From NCBI GenBank assembly GCA_022605425.2, contig CM061248.1:1116001-1180000 (forward strand): a stretch of DNA of 64,000 nt, given 5' to 3'. A model generated the notes under the pieces. It did not search any database, was not told where the DNA came from, and saw only the letters and a program-made list of their open reading frames with translations. Each line of letters opens with the position of its first letter. Position 1 is the stretch's first letter. Position numbers and translations under genes: made by a program. This DNA comes from Hamiltosporidium tvaerminnensis. Its lineage: Eukaryota; Microsporidia; Dubosqiidae. Shown here piece by piece: positions 12,165 to 24,280 of the stretch.

Positions 12165-13470
12165 ATATTGTAGGCCAGATGACAAAGATTGTAATTTGCC
12201 AAAAAAAGCAAAAAAAGATATTCTGTTGACTTTTTTGAAGATCGGGCAGTATCCACCTAACTAAAGCAAACAAGATAAAAGACTTCGGAGAAGAAATTCA
12301 AACTAATTTATAATATTTGGAGATGATATTTGCTTCAAAGGGCACGAACGAATGCTAAGGTAGGTTTTCAATTAGAAAAGGTGATGATGAAAGGTATAAT
12401 TAAACAAAACACTCGGTAGCACATTCTGAATAAATAAAATATATTTATGTGAACAAAAATATTATGAGATTTCTAAGACAAACATAAGGGAATGTGCAAT
12501 ACACCGGAGAGGTCTGTGGTATATTCAATTTATTTAAAAACGGTCAGTTAATAGATATGATCAATATTACCGAAAATATAACTTATTTATGATTTTTCGT
12601 ATAGATCATAGAAGATACGGAAATAAAAATGCTGGTATCGTTAAATTTGAACCGTAATCGACATTTATACAAAGCATCTCCGAGTTTTGGAGAAATAAAC
12701 AAGAACTCACAATCAGGCAAAGAAGCATTAAATTTTTAATTATAAATTTCTGTATTTAGTAGCTATTCAATTTATAATAGTATTTTGAAATAAAATTACT
12801 GTAAACATATTCCACTGCTCTAATAATGCTAATAATACAGAAAAAACCTCGTAATTTAAAAGCTTGGAGACGTGTTGAACGAAAAATATGACAATTTAAA
12901 GATGTTTAGCAAAAAAGTTATATGTTACCGAGAAAAAAGATGTATTAATTTTCATAATGATGCCTATAGACTTATAATAGAACAATACAAGGTGCTACAA
13001 GTAAATCACTGTTTCAAATTTTTTTTCGGTCAACTTGGATTCGATAATTTTCTTTCTGGTAGTATAGTGACTTATAAAATAAATGATGATTAAGTATTAG
13101 TCGTCGAATTAGTTCTGAAGTATAAAACATTAAATAACCATGATCAAGAATATACGCAGTGAGATTTAGAGAATGTGACGGAAATATATAATATGGTAAA
13201 AGCATCTAGATATCTTGCTTAAACGTCAAAAACTACAGCTTCTGACACTTATAAGAATTTGCCAAAGATACAGAAGTAACTAAATATACTGTGAAATACC
13301 AAAAAAAATCATAGAAGTAATAATTCAAATCAAATAAAAATCTTCGAAAAAGACTGAGTTCTGATAAAAAAACATTTCGACATGAATGCAAAGATTAAAC
13401 CTGCTCCGTATGATTTTCTTTATAATGACCCTGTAATGATGTAACAAATAATTTTATTACTAATACGGTA
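12165..13470 (+). pseudogene. Retroviral-type integrase relic (copy A)
   Basis: Across frames the plus strand gives scraps in the order expected for an integrase with an N-terminal zinc-binding region, an rve core and a C-terminal domain: LPKKAKKDILLTFLKIGQYP near 12200, FGDDICFKGHERML near 12320, FMIFRIDHRRYGNKNAG near 12590, EQYKVLQVNHCFKFFFGQLGF near 12980-13040, and VLIKKHFDMNAKIKPAPYDF near 13360. Such integrases occur in Ty3/gypsy polyproteins and in Ginger/KRBA2-like genes; I see no protease, RT or RNase H beside it. It is colinear with 27695-29020. Numerous stops make it non-functional. The ORF at 12872-13093 is only the best preserved part. Confidence 0.6.
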
Positions 13471-13859
13471 GAAGTTAAAATAAAAACAAAAAAAATCTGT
13501 CTACAAAAGCGTAAAAAATCGGATTTAATTTTACTTTGATATTTTTCTTTTTTTTAATACATATCAGTTTTTATATAAGAAATGCTAATATAAAAGAATA
13601 ATTTTATATTTTCAAAAATATAACGACGAATATTTTTAGAAAGAAAATGTAATTAATAGCTCAAAAGATTTTTTTTTCACTTAAACCCTATAACATTTGA
13701 AGTAAAAAAACATTTCATATTCTATTTGAAGAGGTTTTAAGATGAATGAATAGAAAATAACGGGGTATAAAGAGGCATAAGAGAAAACAAGGCAATAAAA
13801 ACTACTACATTAACAAGTGCAAAGACTCTTTAAAAGTCGTAGATTACTTAACATTTTTT

Positions 13860-16800
13860 AAAAATTAATTTCCTTCATGCGCTTTTTCTTTCACCCGCCG
13901 CACATAAAGCATTCTCAGATCCTTTTCTACTGCATCTTTAATCTTTTCTAATGCAAATTCTTGTCTACTTTTTATTGGATTTTTACAGATATACTTGGCT
14001 TTTCTTTTGATAAAGATGCGTTCGTATAAAATGTTCTAGGCTTCTCAATCTTCCTCTTTTTGTTTTAGCATTGATATTTTATTCTAGGATAGAGATCATA
14101 AATTTCTTGATTTGTTTGGATTGTTCGCAAATTTTTTTTATTGTTTTAGGTCAAATTTTTACGGATATTTTTCCTTTCTTACGTGTTTAAAATATTATAT
14201 CACTTTTTTGTTCTTAACAAAATCTCGGATCCATACCAAAAAAAAGTCTTATTATAATACTATATATATTCTTTTTACAATTTCTACTTCTATAGATTGT
14301 TTTTATCAAGTTTTGAATCGAAAGGTATACTTTACTGCTTGCTACATAATTTTCTTATTTTGCTCTCTGCTTTTGTTTTATCTATAAAAGTCTCTAGATA
14401 TATAAAGCTCGATACTTTTTCTAACTCTATTAAGTATTTTTTTGAAGAATTGTTAAAGTTACTTCGCGAAAATATTATGACTCTACTTGGTTTTGCTCTT
14501 GCGAATCCCTAATTCTGCTTAATCTGATTCTTTTTCAATTAGACCAAAGTAATATTTTATATCATCTTTTTTTTCTGATGATACATAGGTCAAATGCATC
14601 TTATGTATAATAATGTTTTATTTCAAATAGTTGCACTTTTATATCTTTTAAGCTTACGAAAAATATTTTCCTTTGTACAGTGGACTAATATACCCGATAA
14701 TGTATCTTATTGTTTAACGCCTCTGATTATTCCTTACCTATTTGAAGTTTTCTTTGCTAGAATTCTTTTCAATTTAGCATAAACTAAACCAATTTTACAA
14801 TTCCTATAAGTTATATAAGAATTTATAAATCACAAAGATCATTAAACATGTGTTTACGAAAAATACTATCATAAACTTGTTCATATTCAAGAAAGAATGA
14901 TATCTATAAATATTAAATTTTAGCATTTTTCTAAGATAATTCTCATTATAAATATTTCAATTGTTGTCAATCATTCTATACAGAATCAAAATTTATAATA
15001 ATTGATTATTCTCCGAGCCAATCTCATAACTTATTTGCAACTATTTTGCTTAGAACTTTATAGCCAATATTTCAAAGAGATATTCCTCAACTATAGTCGC
15101 CTTTTATATTTGACCCTTGGTTTTTTTAAAGGTATTTCCGTACTTTATTCCATTCATCGGGTATTTTCTTCATATTGTTTTAAGCAAATTGTAAATTTTC
15201 GCTTAATATATCCCTGCAACTATTAAAAGCTAAACAGAAATTTTATCTTTTTCCGATGCTCTAAAATTTCGCAAACTCATAATGGTAGTTATTCTTTCCT
15301 CGAGTGTTTAATCTTCGATAGTTTAAATACTTTTCTTTTTGAATTATCGATAATTTTCCCTTTCCAGTATATTTTTTTCTATGCAGTTTAGAAGGCTCTC
15401 GAAGTATTAAGCCCACGTACTAGAATTTATCTTAAATTTCGTTGAGATATTACCTTCTTTTGCTATTAGAATGCAGACTTTGGTTACGAAGCCTTGTTTT
15501 TTTATTTATTATTAAAAATACATTCGCCTTATTCTTTTACACTTTGCCCTTCTTTCTATTTCCTGAAGTCTCCGTATATTACCTACTTCTTTTTTTCTTT
15601 AAAAAACGGTTTAAAATGATTCTTGCTGTTACCAATCTCTTATTTTATACATATGTTATTCAGTTTACCAGTTTAAATCTTGCTTTATTAGTGAATATGC
15701 AATTTTACACTCTTGATTGAACTAATAATAATTTTCTTATGCTTTTTATAGCATAACACTTTCTCAGCTGTTTCTTTGATTTTATTCTTTATCTTTGGTC
15801 TAGTACATCCATGTCAGCTGCTGTATAAGTCCTGTTGATGCTTAAGTATTTAAAAATTCTTTGCATGTCTTTCTCTAAAGTTTATATCGCTTAATATAAT
15901 AGTATTATATCTATCCCATGCTGCTTTTTAGAGAAATTTTAGGATGTTATACCCCAATTATATTTAAATTTGACTAAAAATGTATTCTAGTATATATTTG
16001 CTCCTCCGAAGCTTGTAATATTCGTGATATTTATAAAAATGTTTCAAAACGATAAACGTATGATCGATTTGAATATTCTTCATAATATCTGGGTATTGGT
16101 TGGGTATTTATGTATGATTTATGTGGGAATATCTGCTAGAATATGCACTGGTCTTACTCGATGCAAATTCGACTAGTCTGATTCCGTTTTTATTTATAAT
16201 TTGGATGGTCTCCTGCTAATAATAGCCTGCACGTTATATTTCCGATCTCTGCATTAAAATGGAATTGTGATAATTTCTATATCCTTTTTAGGGCATTTGA
16301 GTAGTCATATGTGAGTCTTTTATAAAAAAATCTCTTTTGTTTTTTCGTAGATATCTCCAATGGGTGCATTAAAATATATAAATCTCGTTTTAAAGAAGTT
16401 TCCCTTGTGCCTTATTGAACAAGATCGTTTATCAATAAGTGAATATTCAAAAACATTTCCAACTAGATTGTTTTTTATGGCAAATGCTGTTTCCAGTACA
16501 TTTGCTGTGTTACCTCAGCTGAACACCAAGTATTCCTTTTTTTTATTACACCTGTTTCTTTACATCTGATTTCTTGCAGTGCAATAATATCGTTTTTATA
16601 TTTACCAAGTTTATTAGATAGATTTGATAATGCACCTGGTTAACAAGTTGGGCCTATTTTATGTTACGATATTAGCTAAATCTTCTTTTTATTTATTTAA
16701 TTTGATCTGTTTTCGGCGTTTTTTTTATTTCTTGGTTTCATAGCAATATTTTTTGAGAAATAGGAGTGTTTCCCTATAGAAAACCCTCCTTCTTATCCAG

Positions 16801-16870
16801 ACTTGGGACTCGGAGATCAGAACTCGTCGTATCCGTGGCGGAGCTAGGGTATGAATACATGTAAAATAAA
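13860..16870 (-). mobile_element. APE-type LINE relic (endonuclease then RT)
   Basis: The minus strand, read from about 16870 downwards, shows an apurinic-endonuclease-like domain. Blocks include ALSNLSNKLGKYKNDIIALQEIR with the catalytic Glu (16570-16640), TAFAIKNNLVGNVFEYS and RLVEFASSKTSAYSSRY (16120-16180), then IQIDHTFI and an eroded SDH-like position near 16040. Below that come RT-like blocks around 15000-15220 (IWRKYPMNGIKYG, corresponding to the IW..E.IP..W signature) and further K/N-rich scraps to about 13860. This order, APE then RT, defines jockey/CR1/RTE-like LINEs and separates it from the R2-type family in this window. Stops are everywhere. The F/L/Y-rich plus-strand ORFs at 14112-15720 are its antisense. 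Confidence 0.75.
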
Positions 16871-17339
16871 AAGGGGTAGTATTATAAATAACTGGGTGTT
16901 TAATAGACACTTGGGAAATTATGAATTGCGAAATTAAATTATAATCCAAACCCTTGATTTCCTGTTATAATTTTTACCTTTGAGCAAATATGTAATTTAG
17001 CAGATTTGCTCATTTAATAGATACCATTATGTCAGAAAAATTTGAGAATGTATGCATTTGTGCCTCTGACCATAATTTCGAGTAAAATAAGAAATCACGA
17101 ATAAATAGCAGAAATATGCATTTAAAAAGGTCACTAAGAAATATTTAAGGAAAATAAATAAAAAGATTTTTTCAATTTCCATTTATGTACCTCATATTTA
17201 TTTGTTTTAAAGCTTTGCTTTGTTTGTTTTCATGGTTACTCTTACAATGATAGTCATCTATGTTTTATTCAAAATTTGCCAAAATACAAAATATATTTTT
17301 AAAAATTATAGATTAGCAAACTCTAAACTTTTAAAAAAA

Positions 17340-20300
17340 TTCTCTTCCTATTTTAACATCTTCTAACTCGTCCTCCAACTTTGAATCTTCATTTGCACTA
17401 ATTTTGGTTCCCGCTGTGGTTATGCCATCTTAATAAGGGGTAAAATATTTTTTGTATTTTCTGTTTTAACACATCATCTTCCTCGCTGTCTAATTGCTTT
17501 AAGGGGGTTTTTGATTTCTCATGCATCTCAAATTCTTATATATATTTAATGAAACACTCTCCCTGCTCTCTTTGGCATTTGGTTCAGACTCAAGTCTTCT
17601 TCGTCGATAACAAGAAAGTGTTTTGATTGTCTTCTAAGTACTTTAGCCTGTATATATGCCTCGTTATTCATGAGCATTTGTAGTCTTTTAACATAGGTCT
17701 TACTGTATTTTGTCCCAATATCGATCTAAGTCTTCACATAAGGAATTATCTCTAACTAAATTTATAACAAGACATAAGTTATTTGTAAATAGGTCATACT
17801 TCCTAAGCTTCTCTGTAAAAACTATTTGTAGAGAGTCTTAGGATGTGATTACTACTTAATTAGAGTTATCATATTCTGTCTCTTGTCTAGAACTAATATA
17901 TCGGGTCTGTTACACCGTATCTTAACATCGGTTTTTATTCTAGTGTCTTTTTTCCCTTTGCATGCTCTATCAAGAATTTCTTGAACTGAGTGACTCCTAA
18001 TTCGTTTTAACGACCATAATTTATATATATTCAGTAAAGTTAAGTGTATGCATCGTACAACTTTATTATGTTGTGAAACATAGTGTAACCAGATATTTTT
18101 TAAAATCTTGTTACTAAGGCGTCTATTGTTTTTCTAGACTGGTTGCTGTGTTGAAAATACCTTCTGCGCCCCAGAATACATTTCTATCCCTGTTGGAGCA
18201 GAACACTGCGTCATCACGTGGCCTTGCACTTCTTTTCTTTAAATCTTGAGAAGTCATTGACAGTTACTAGCTCGTTATTTCTAACATATATACCTTTGAA
18301 TGTTGTTTTCGACTTTTTATTTCATTATATAGCTTAGTTTGTTAGGCTTCTTCTAATTTCTTCTTTGTGACTTCTTCTTACGATCCGTACTTTATTTTTA
18401 ACCTGTATTTTATCAGTGAAAGTATATTTTAATAATTTCTTATTCTTTTAAGATTGCTGCTCTTCTGGTTGCAGTATATATATAATTTTCAGACTATCCA
18501 AAGGTTATAAAAGTATTGTTCGCTTTGAAATCTTCACAATGTAAACCTCTTTCAAGTTCTTTACGTTTAAGGTACAGCGTTATTCATCCAGGGCGTCAAT
18601 GTATTTTTTTCTCTTCTAACACCTCACGCTCACATCATCTAACTTAGAGAAGTCAGCTGGTTCTTGTTAGAGTAGCCCTATCTTGTAGTGGATTCATTTT
18701 ATCGCGTTGATTGATTGCAGAAAATAAATTACTTGCATTAAATTTCGTGCAACAAAGTCTTTATACTTGTGTTATCAATTGATCTGTGCTTCCTTTAGAG
18801 ATTTTTTTGTTAGAATTCCTCTGTTATCTTCTATTATTCCAATGTATTTATAAACATGTGATCCTTAAAAAAAGTAGCTGTATCTTAATAACATGAATTA
18901 TGAGTGGCTTATTTATCTTTATTTATTTTCAATACTATATGATTTATAAACTGTTGACTTCCTCCGTCATTTTCCAGTGTTTGTCTATTTTAGAAAGGAG
19001 CTAAATAATATCAATTAACAAGAGAGGATAGTAGAAAATTATACAGCATCTGTTTTTATTACCAACTCTGTGTATTTCTCATGGAGCTCTCGGTTCAGTG
19101 GATTCATACACAGTACAAACAGCAATGTTAAAAGACTATTTCCTTACAGAATCACTCTATCAGTCTCCTTGCTCATGATTTTTTAAAGCCCTGATGATAT
19201 ATAAATTTTCATCTTGATATTATCACCTTAATAAATTTCGGATCCAATCTGGTAACTTAAGGTGTTCCATGCATTGAGATAAATAAGCATGATCTATTGA
19301 ATTATAAGCTTTTTGAAATTTATCCATGTTTCCTTGTGATTGCTTTCGTACTCTTTAGGAATGGTAACATTCAATAGAGTCGGTTCTTTTGCTCTTTGCA
19401 CCTCTCCTAACGGATTATCTATAAGTAATATTCGTCTTTCCACCTCAATCTGTACCAATTTAGTAACACATTTTTTCGCTAATTTATACAGGTTTGAGAT
19501 ACAGGTTATTGGCCCGTAATCAGAACTAGTCTTTGGTATACCTTAAGTTATCAGATAGGTAAGTTATCAATAATACCACTCGGCTTGAAGCGTTCCTTCT
19601 AAGCGTATGCGTTTCGCAATAACGTAAAGATATTTGAGAGAGAGTCGTAAGTTTCTGGATATAGAGATTGTAGATACCATCTATCCCAGCAGCTTTCTAG
19701 TTAGGCAGCCAATTGATGATATTTAAAAATTCTTCAAGTGAAGGAAACGTGGTCTGCTCTGTATCTGACACGAAAGGTATCAAATACTTATCATACGTAA
19801 CTCTTTATATTTTTGTTCCACATTGTAAGACTATTATCTGAAATTTGTCACGATTGACCACATGCTAAGAGCAATCGCACAGATAAAACCCAAGATAGAA
19901 TCGAACTCGGAACAGCTCAAACATACGGGTCTCTCTTCAAAATTTCTTACTACTTATGTAAATTGTAAGTTTCTTCTCATAGACATCCAAGAACTCGTTC
20001 TTCTTAACCAAAGACTCAGAAAGATCATTTATTCTGCTTAAATCTAAGTTAAACTCTCGTATAATTTTCTCTGAGTTTCGTTAGAAGAGAGGTGAGTTCA
20101 ACGTGTCTAAGCGAGTTCTCAAGGATATCCTTTGAAAGTTTCACGCGAGAATATTTGCCTCAATGCCTTATTTTCACTTTGATCTTGGCTCTCTTTGCAT
20201 GTTCCTCGTCATACCATGCTTATGCTACTTTCATGATCCGAGCTGCATCACTAACATTCTTATGCACATGAGAGGCAATACACTCACTAATAATTCGATA

Positions 20301-20990
20301 AATGAGGTCCAGACCTTTCTGTTAACAAATTTACTTTGAAGCTTTCGAGTTCGGACCACTGAACCTTCGATTTACTTCTCCAAAAGTTCCTTGATTTTAC
20401 ACAAGTATTTCTCTTCCATGTTATATAGTTTGCAGTTTCAGTCAGGAACCATGGCTCGGCGAGACAAGTGCAATTGCGTTCATTCAGCGTTCTTTTCTTG
20501 AATAAGTTTCTTTCTGCCTTAGTTTATGTCAATTTTGTAAACACACTGATATCTAATGAGCAGTCAGATTTCTCACTATGGTACCTCGGAGTATCAGGCC
20601 AGCCATTTCTAAGCATTCTCTCAAACCTTTTTTTGCACTGCTAGAACAGAAAATCTATCCCATTCCTTCTCTACAGCTGTGAAAGAGTCAAGTATTTAAT
20701 TCAATGCTATCAGTCGATTTCCTTCAAATATGGCATTGGTAATAAGATTTGTTATGCAGTAGGCTGGTCTACACGTAGTAGCATTGTTACCGGGGAGCAT
20801 TGGCTATGGTGTCAATCAAGCAGCCAGGAGTAGCCTAGTGTATTGCTTGATAGTAAATAGGAAAGGTATTGACGGCTGTTTGTAGTGTAAGCCTCTCACA
20901 TATCCGAACGAACATCTCTATCACACGTTTCTATCTCTTATAAACCATTTCAGAGTTGTTTATAACCTTTATTTTTTAATATTTTCGCGT
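17340..20990 (-). mobile_element. R2/Dong-type LINE relic, longest copy
   Basis: Read downwards on the minus strand: RT blocks near 19880 (SWVLSVR), near 19430-19550 (CISNLYKLAKKCVTKLVQIEVE, then LLIDNPLGEVQRAKE), near 19260-19330 (KFQKAYNSIDHAYLSQCMEHL) and near 19110 (LLFVLCMNPLNRELH); an eroded motif C near 19003-19020, where the family FIDD reads as LIDI; KYIGIIEDNRGIL near 18820; the thumb blocks 18400-18690 matching 1-345; endonuclease blocks near 17850-17920 (RCNRPDILVLDKRQNMITLI) and near 17690-17770 (LEIIPYVKT, YVKRLQM); and the charged tail 17340-17600. Sequence above 20500 is probably the N-terminal or 5' part. Many stops and frameshifts; its catalytic Asp pair is lost. Confidence 0.8.
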
Positions 20991-21689
20991 CTACTTTTTT
21001 TCCTTCTACCCATAATTATGGTAAATAATAATAGTAAGGATAATAATATACTTAAATCTTACATTAAGTAATTTTATTACTATTAATAGTAATAATACTA
21101 TTTCTAACCCTAAACAATACTAACAATAATACAACAAATAATAGCAATACTACCCCATCTACCAACAATCTTACTTACAATAATATTCTACATCTCCCCC
21201 TTAAAGTAGGTAAAGAGACTGAGTCTGTATTCTCAGATACTTTTCTTACTAACACCTCTTTAGTAGTAAATGCTTTAGATAATATCGAAGCTAGACTGTA
21301 TGAAAATAAAAGATGTATTACAAATAAAATACCTATATTTGAAAGTGGTACTTTAGGTACCAAAGGTAATGTACAGGTAGTAATACCTTATAAGACAGAG
21401 AGTTATAGTAGTAGTAGAGATCCACCTGATAAGAGTATACCGTTATGTACTATACGTAATTTACTTCATTGTATTGAACATACAATAGAGTGGGCATTGG
21501 CATTGAGTTAGTTTAAGAGTAATTTTGAAGAGAAGATTATTAGTATAAGTGAGTATATAAAGGGTGATAATTATAGGGATAGTAAATTAGAGGGTGATAA
21601 TGACAGTACTAGTAATTATAGGGGTGTTGATTATGGGATAGTAATTATAAGGGTGATAGTTATAAGGATCTGGAACAAGACCCTGTTAA

Positions 21690-21850
21690 TGACAGTACTA
21701 ATAAACAAGACCCTGTTAATAACATTACCGATAAACAACACCCTCTTAATAATAGTACTAGTAAACAACACCCTCTTAATAATAGTACTAATAAGCAACA
21801 CCCTGTTAATACTATACCCACTAATAACACTCCACATACTACTATCCCTA
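21690..21850 (+). repeat. Minisatellite with AACACCCT core inside UBA1 remnant
   Basis: About 30-bp units of the type CAACACCCTCTTAATAATAG followed by TACTAATAAA, five to six copies, encoding N/K/Q-rich residues such as NKQHPLNNST. Placed between conserved E1 blocks, so it was an in-frame insertion. Confidence 0.85.
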
Positions 21851-22239
21851 CCCATGATAATCTTAGTACTGAGAGTGTTGCTATTGGTGAGGATATAAGG
21901 GTGTTAGTAAGTAGTATACCTAAGAATATATATGAATGTGTAAGAGAAGGTGTTATTCTATTTAATAAGTATTTTTATATAAATATTAAGACACTTATAG
22001 AAACATTTCCTGTTGGACATGTAACAGGAGAAGGACAACCTTTTTGGGTACAGCCTAAGAGACCACCTGTACCTTTTATTTTTAATAAGTTTGATTGTTT
22101 ACATGTGTTGTTTGTACAGAGTTATTGCAGGGTTATAAGGAGTGTGTATGGGATAAAGGGATTAGAGGGAGAGGGAGAGGGAGAGAAGGTGTTAGTTATA
22201 AGGAGGTGGAGGATATAATAAGAGAGGGGATGTATGACA

Positions 22240-22510
22240 ATGGTATATTAGAGGGTGGTAATGGTAAGGGTGGTAAAATAAAGGGTGTTAATGGTAAGGG
22301 TGGTAATATAAAGGGTGTTAATGACAAGGGTATATTAGAGGGTGTTAATGACGAGAGTATATTAGAGGGTGTTAATGATAAGGTGAGTAATATAAATGGT
22401 GTTAGTAACAGTAGTAATAAACAATACCCCTTTAATAACAGTCCTAATAAACAACACCCTCTTAATAACTGTCCTAATAAACAACACCCCTCTAATCACC
22501 AAGCAAATAC
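22240..22510 (+). repeat. Minisatellites with AGGGTGTT, then AACACCCC cores
   Basis: First a run of units like TTAGAGGGTGTTAATGACA (22250-22380), then CCTAATAAACAACACCCT-type units (22430-22500). The two cores are reverse complements of each other. A third short run of AGAGGGTGTTAAGGATAG units lies at 22910-22985. Confidence 0.8.
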
Positions 22511-23529
22511 CGTAGCCCCTAACACCCCCTTTAATAACAATACTAATAATATAATTACTCTTCACCCTGTTACTCTTGAGAAGGATAATGATAGTAATGG
22601 TCATATAGATTTTATATATGCATGTGCTAATTTAAGAGCACGTAATTATAAAATAAAAGAAGTATCTAAATTAACAGTAAAAGGTATAGCAGGTCGTATA
22701 ATACCAGCAATAGCAACTACTACATCTGTTATATCAGGGTTATGTGTTTTAGAAATGATTAGATATGTTTTATATGGTAATGGGTATAAGAATTGGTATG
22801 TTAATTTAGGGCTTTCATTTATAGGGTGTACAGATGTTATTGAGGCAGAGAAGATGGAATGTGGGATGGTTAGGTGTGATAGTAGGGAGGGTGTGTTAAT
22901 GATAGAGATAGGTTAGAGGGTGTTAATGATAGAGATAAGCTAGAGGGTGTTAAGGATAGAGATAGATTAGAGGGTGTTAAGGACAGTACTAATACCTTGC
23001 ACCCTGTTAATACTAATACTACTACTTTTACTCTTTGGAATAGCTTTGTCTTTAGTGACTGTAAATTATCTGAAATATTTAAATATTTTAAAAGGGTGTG
23101 GAATGTAGATATAAGTATGGTAACAATAAGAGATACTGTTGTGTTTTGTACGTTTTATGATAATGAGAGGTTTAAAAATAATTTAGAAAAATTTATAAGT
23201 GAATTGTGTCATAAGAAAGAAGGTGATGGTGTTATTTACTGTGGTATATAGTGTTTGTTTGATATTGATGGTGATAACTTTCCTGAGGTTGTTGTTGATT
23301 TTAGGAGAGAGAGAAGGGAGGTATTGGGATTGTATGAGAGTTATTAGAGATTTGTGAGACCATATAGGAAGTTAATAAGAAAGTTTAATGAATAGATTAT
23401 GAGATGGGATATGTGTTAGTAGAGAGCGTTAATTCTTTGGTTCTTCCTTTCATTTTTTTAATTTATATTTCAGAGTTTATTATTTCTTTATTTATCTTTT
23501 ATTTTTTTTATGATTTTTACTTATTTTGA

Positions 23530-23850
23530 ACGGTGACATGTGTTATATTGTTTTCATGGCAGAAGAAATTCTAGGTTTAATATAGATAATTACTCATACC
23601 AGTGTAGGGGAGATAACCACATTAAGAAATTTAAACATTTATGGTTTAAATAAACCGCACAAATTTGCAGAACATCTTTTCCTCATACAAATTTTATGAA
23701 ATGGTCAAAGATATATAGCCTGTTTATCATTCGTATCAAAAATTCTAACAATAATTTCCTTATCACTCATAAATACAAGTTACCAAGCAGATGCTTTTAT
23801 ATGCAATTGTCCCTCATCCACCTTTAAATAAATTATTTTTTTAAAAAGAA
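23530..23850. repeat. Two abutting inverted partial copies of the ~690 bp repeat
   Basis: 23530-23690 is plus (GTGTAGGGGAGATAACCAC), 23690-23850 is minus (TTACCAAGCAGATG and CCCTCATCCACC). The junction looks like a deletion between inverted copies still present in copy A. Confidence 0.6.
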
Positions 23851-24280
23851 TGAAAACATTGATTTCCTACAAAAAGATAAAGTGTTAATATATTAGAAAT
23901 TCCAAACGAGGAACATATTTATTGCGAATAGTAAATTTTTTTTTTGTGAATGAGAAAAATTTGCTTTTGGTTACAGACCGTTTAATTTCCGCCCTTAAAA
24001 TTTCATGAGACACACCTTAAAAAGGGTAACAAAGCTCCAATTCACATATAGACTGTGTGTCATACCAATTGAACAGAAGTAGCTGATAGAAAATTATAAT
24101 ATATTGTATTAGAATACTGATTATATCCATACTTCTGTTTTTTATACAGATTAAATCTAAATATTGACTAAAAATAAAAAATACCGTAAATTTTTAATTT
24201 AAATTCTTAGAACCTATAATTTACATATAATTTTAAAAAGCACAAATTTATTTAAATATTTTCAAACTCTCAAATCTTTT

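Larger units (their letters stand above)
5310..13790. repeat. Segmental duplication, copy A (partner 23520-29310)
   Basis: Landmarks recur in the same order and orientation in both copies: the TGTTATATT-TTTTCATG left edge (5325 / 23540), the TTACCAAGCAGATG block (6390 / 23778), the CTACAAAAAGAT block (6477 / 23867), the minus-strand LRR-like gene, the shared upstream region (AATGTAAAGCCTAGGTGCAA at 11584 / 27115) and the integrase relic up to about 13790 / 29310. Copy A is longer mainly because of the mariner insertion at 6810-8678 and because copy B lacks roughly 750 bp that correspond to 5500-6240. The copies differ by many substitutions and indels, so the duplication is not recent. Confidence 0.85.
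21158..23347 (+). pseudogene. UBA1: Ubiquitin-activating enzyme E1, 5'-truncated and broken
   Basis: E1 adenylates ubiquitin and passes it to E2 enzymes. Conserved E1 blocks appear in order: [34 protein letters not shown] and [18 protein letters not shown] with the catalytic Cys codon at 21446-21448; then FPVGHVTGEGQPFWVQPKRP (22010-22065); then HIDFIYACANLRARNYKI and GIAGRIIPAIATTT (22595-22725); then the C-terminal ubiquitin-fold domain (TLWNSFVFSDCKLSEIFKYF). The amino-terminal half is absent. The reading frame changes at least three times (near 21630, 22130 and 22920), and TAG stops interrupt it at 21509 and 23249; the TAG at 23345 may be the original end. Low-complexity Asn/Ser/Thr insertions encoded by minisatellites separate the blocks. 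Conservation of the blocks argues for fairly recent death or a partial duplicate of a functional gene elsewhere. Confidence 0.88.

Noticed and set aside
14112-15720. Series of plus-strand F/L/Y-rich ORFs looking like small membrane proteins
   Set aside because: They are the antisense of the K/N/I-rich APE-type LINE relic on the minus strand.
21653-21898. Ile/Leu-rich ORF in the UBA1 region (and 21631-21855, 22362-22604 on the minus strand)
   Set aside because: Out-of-frame readings of the minisatellites; the conserved E1 blocks lie in other frames.
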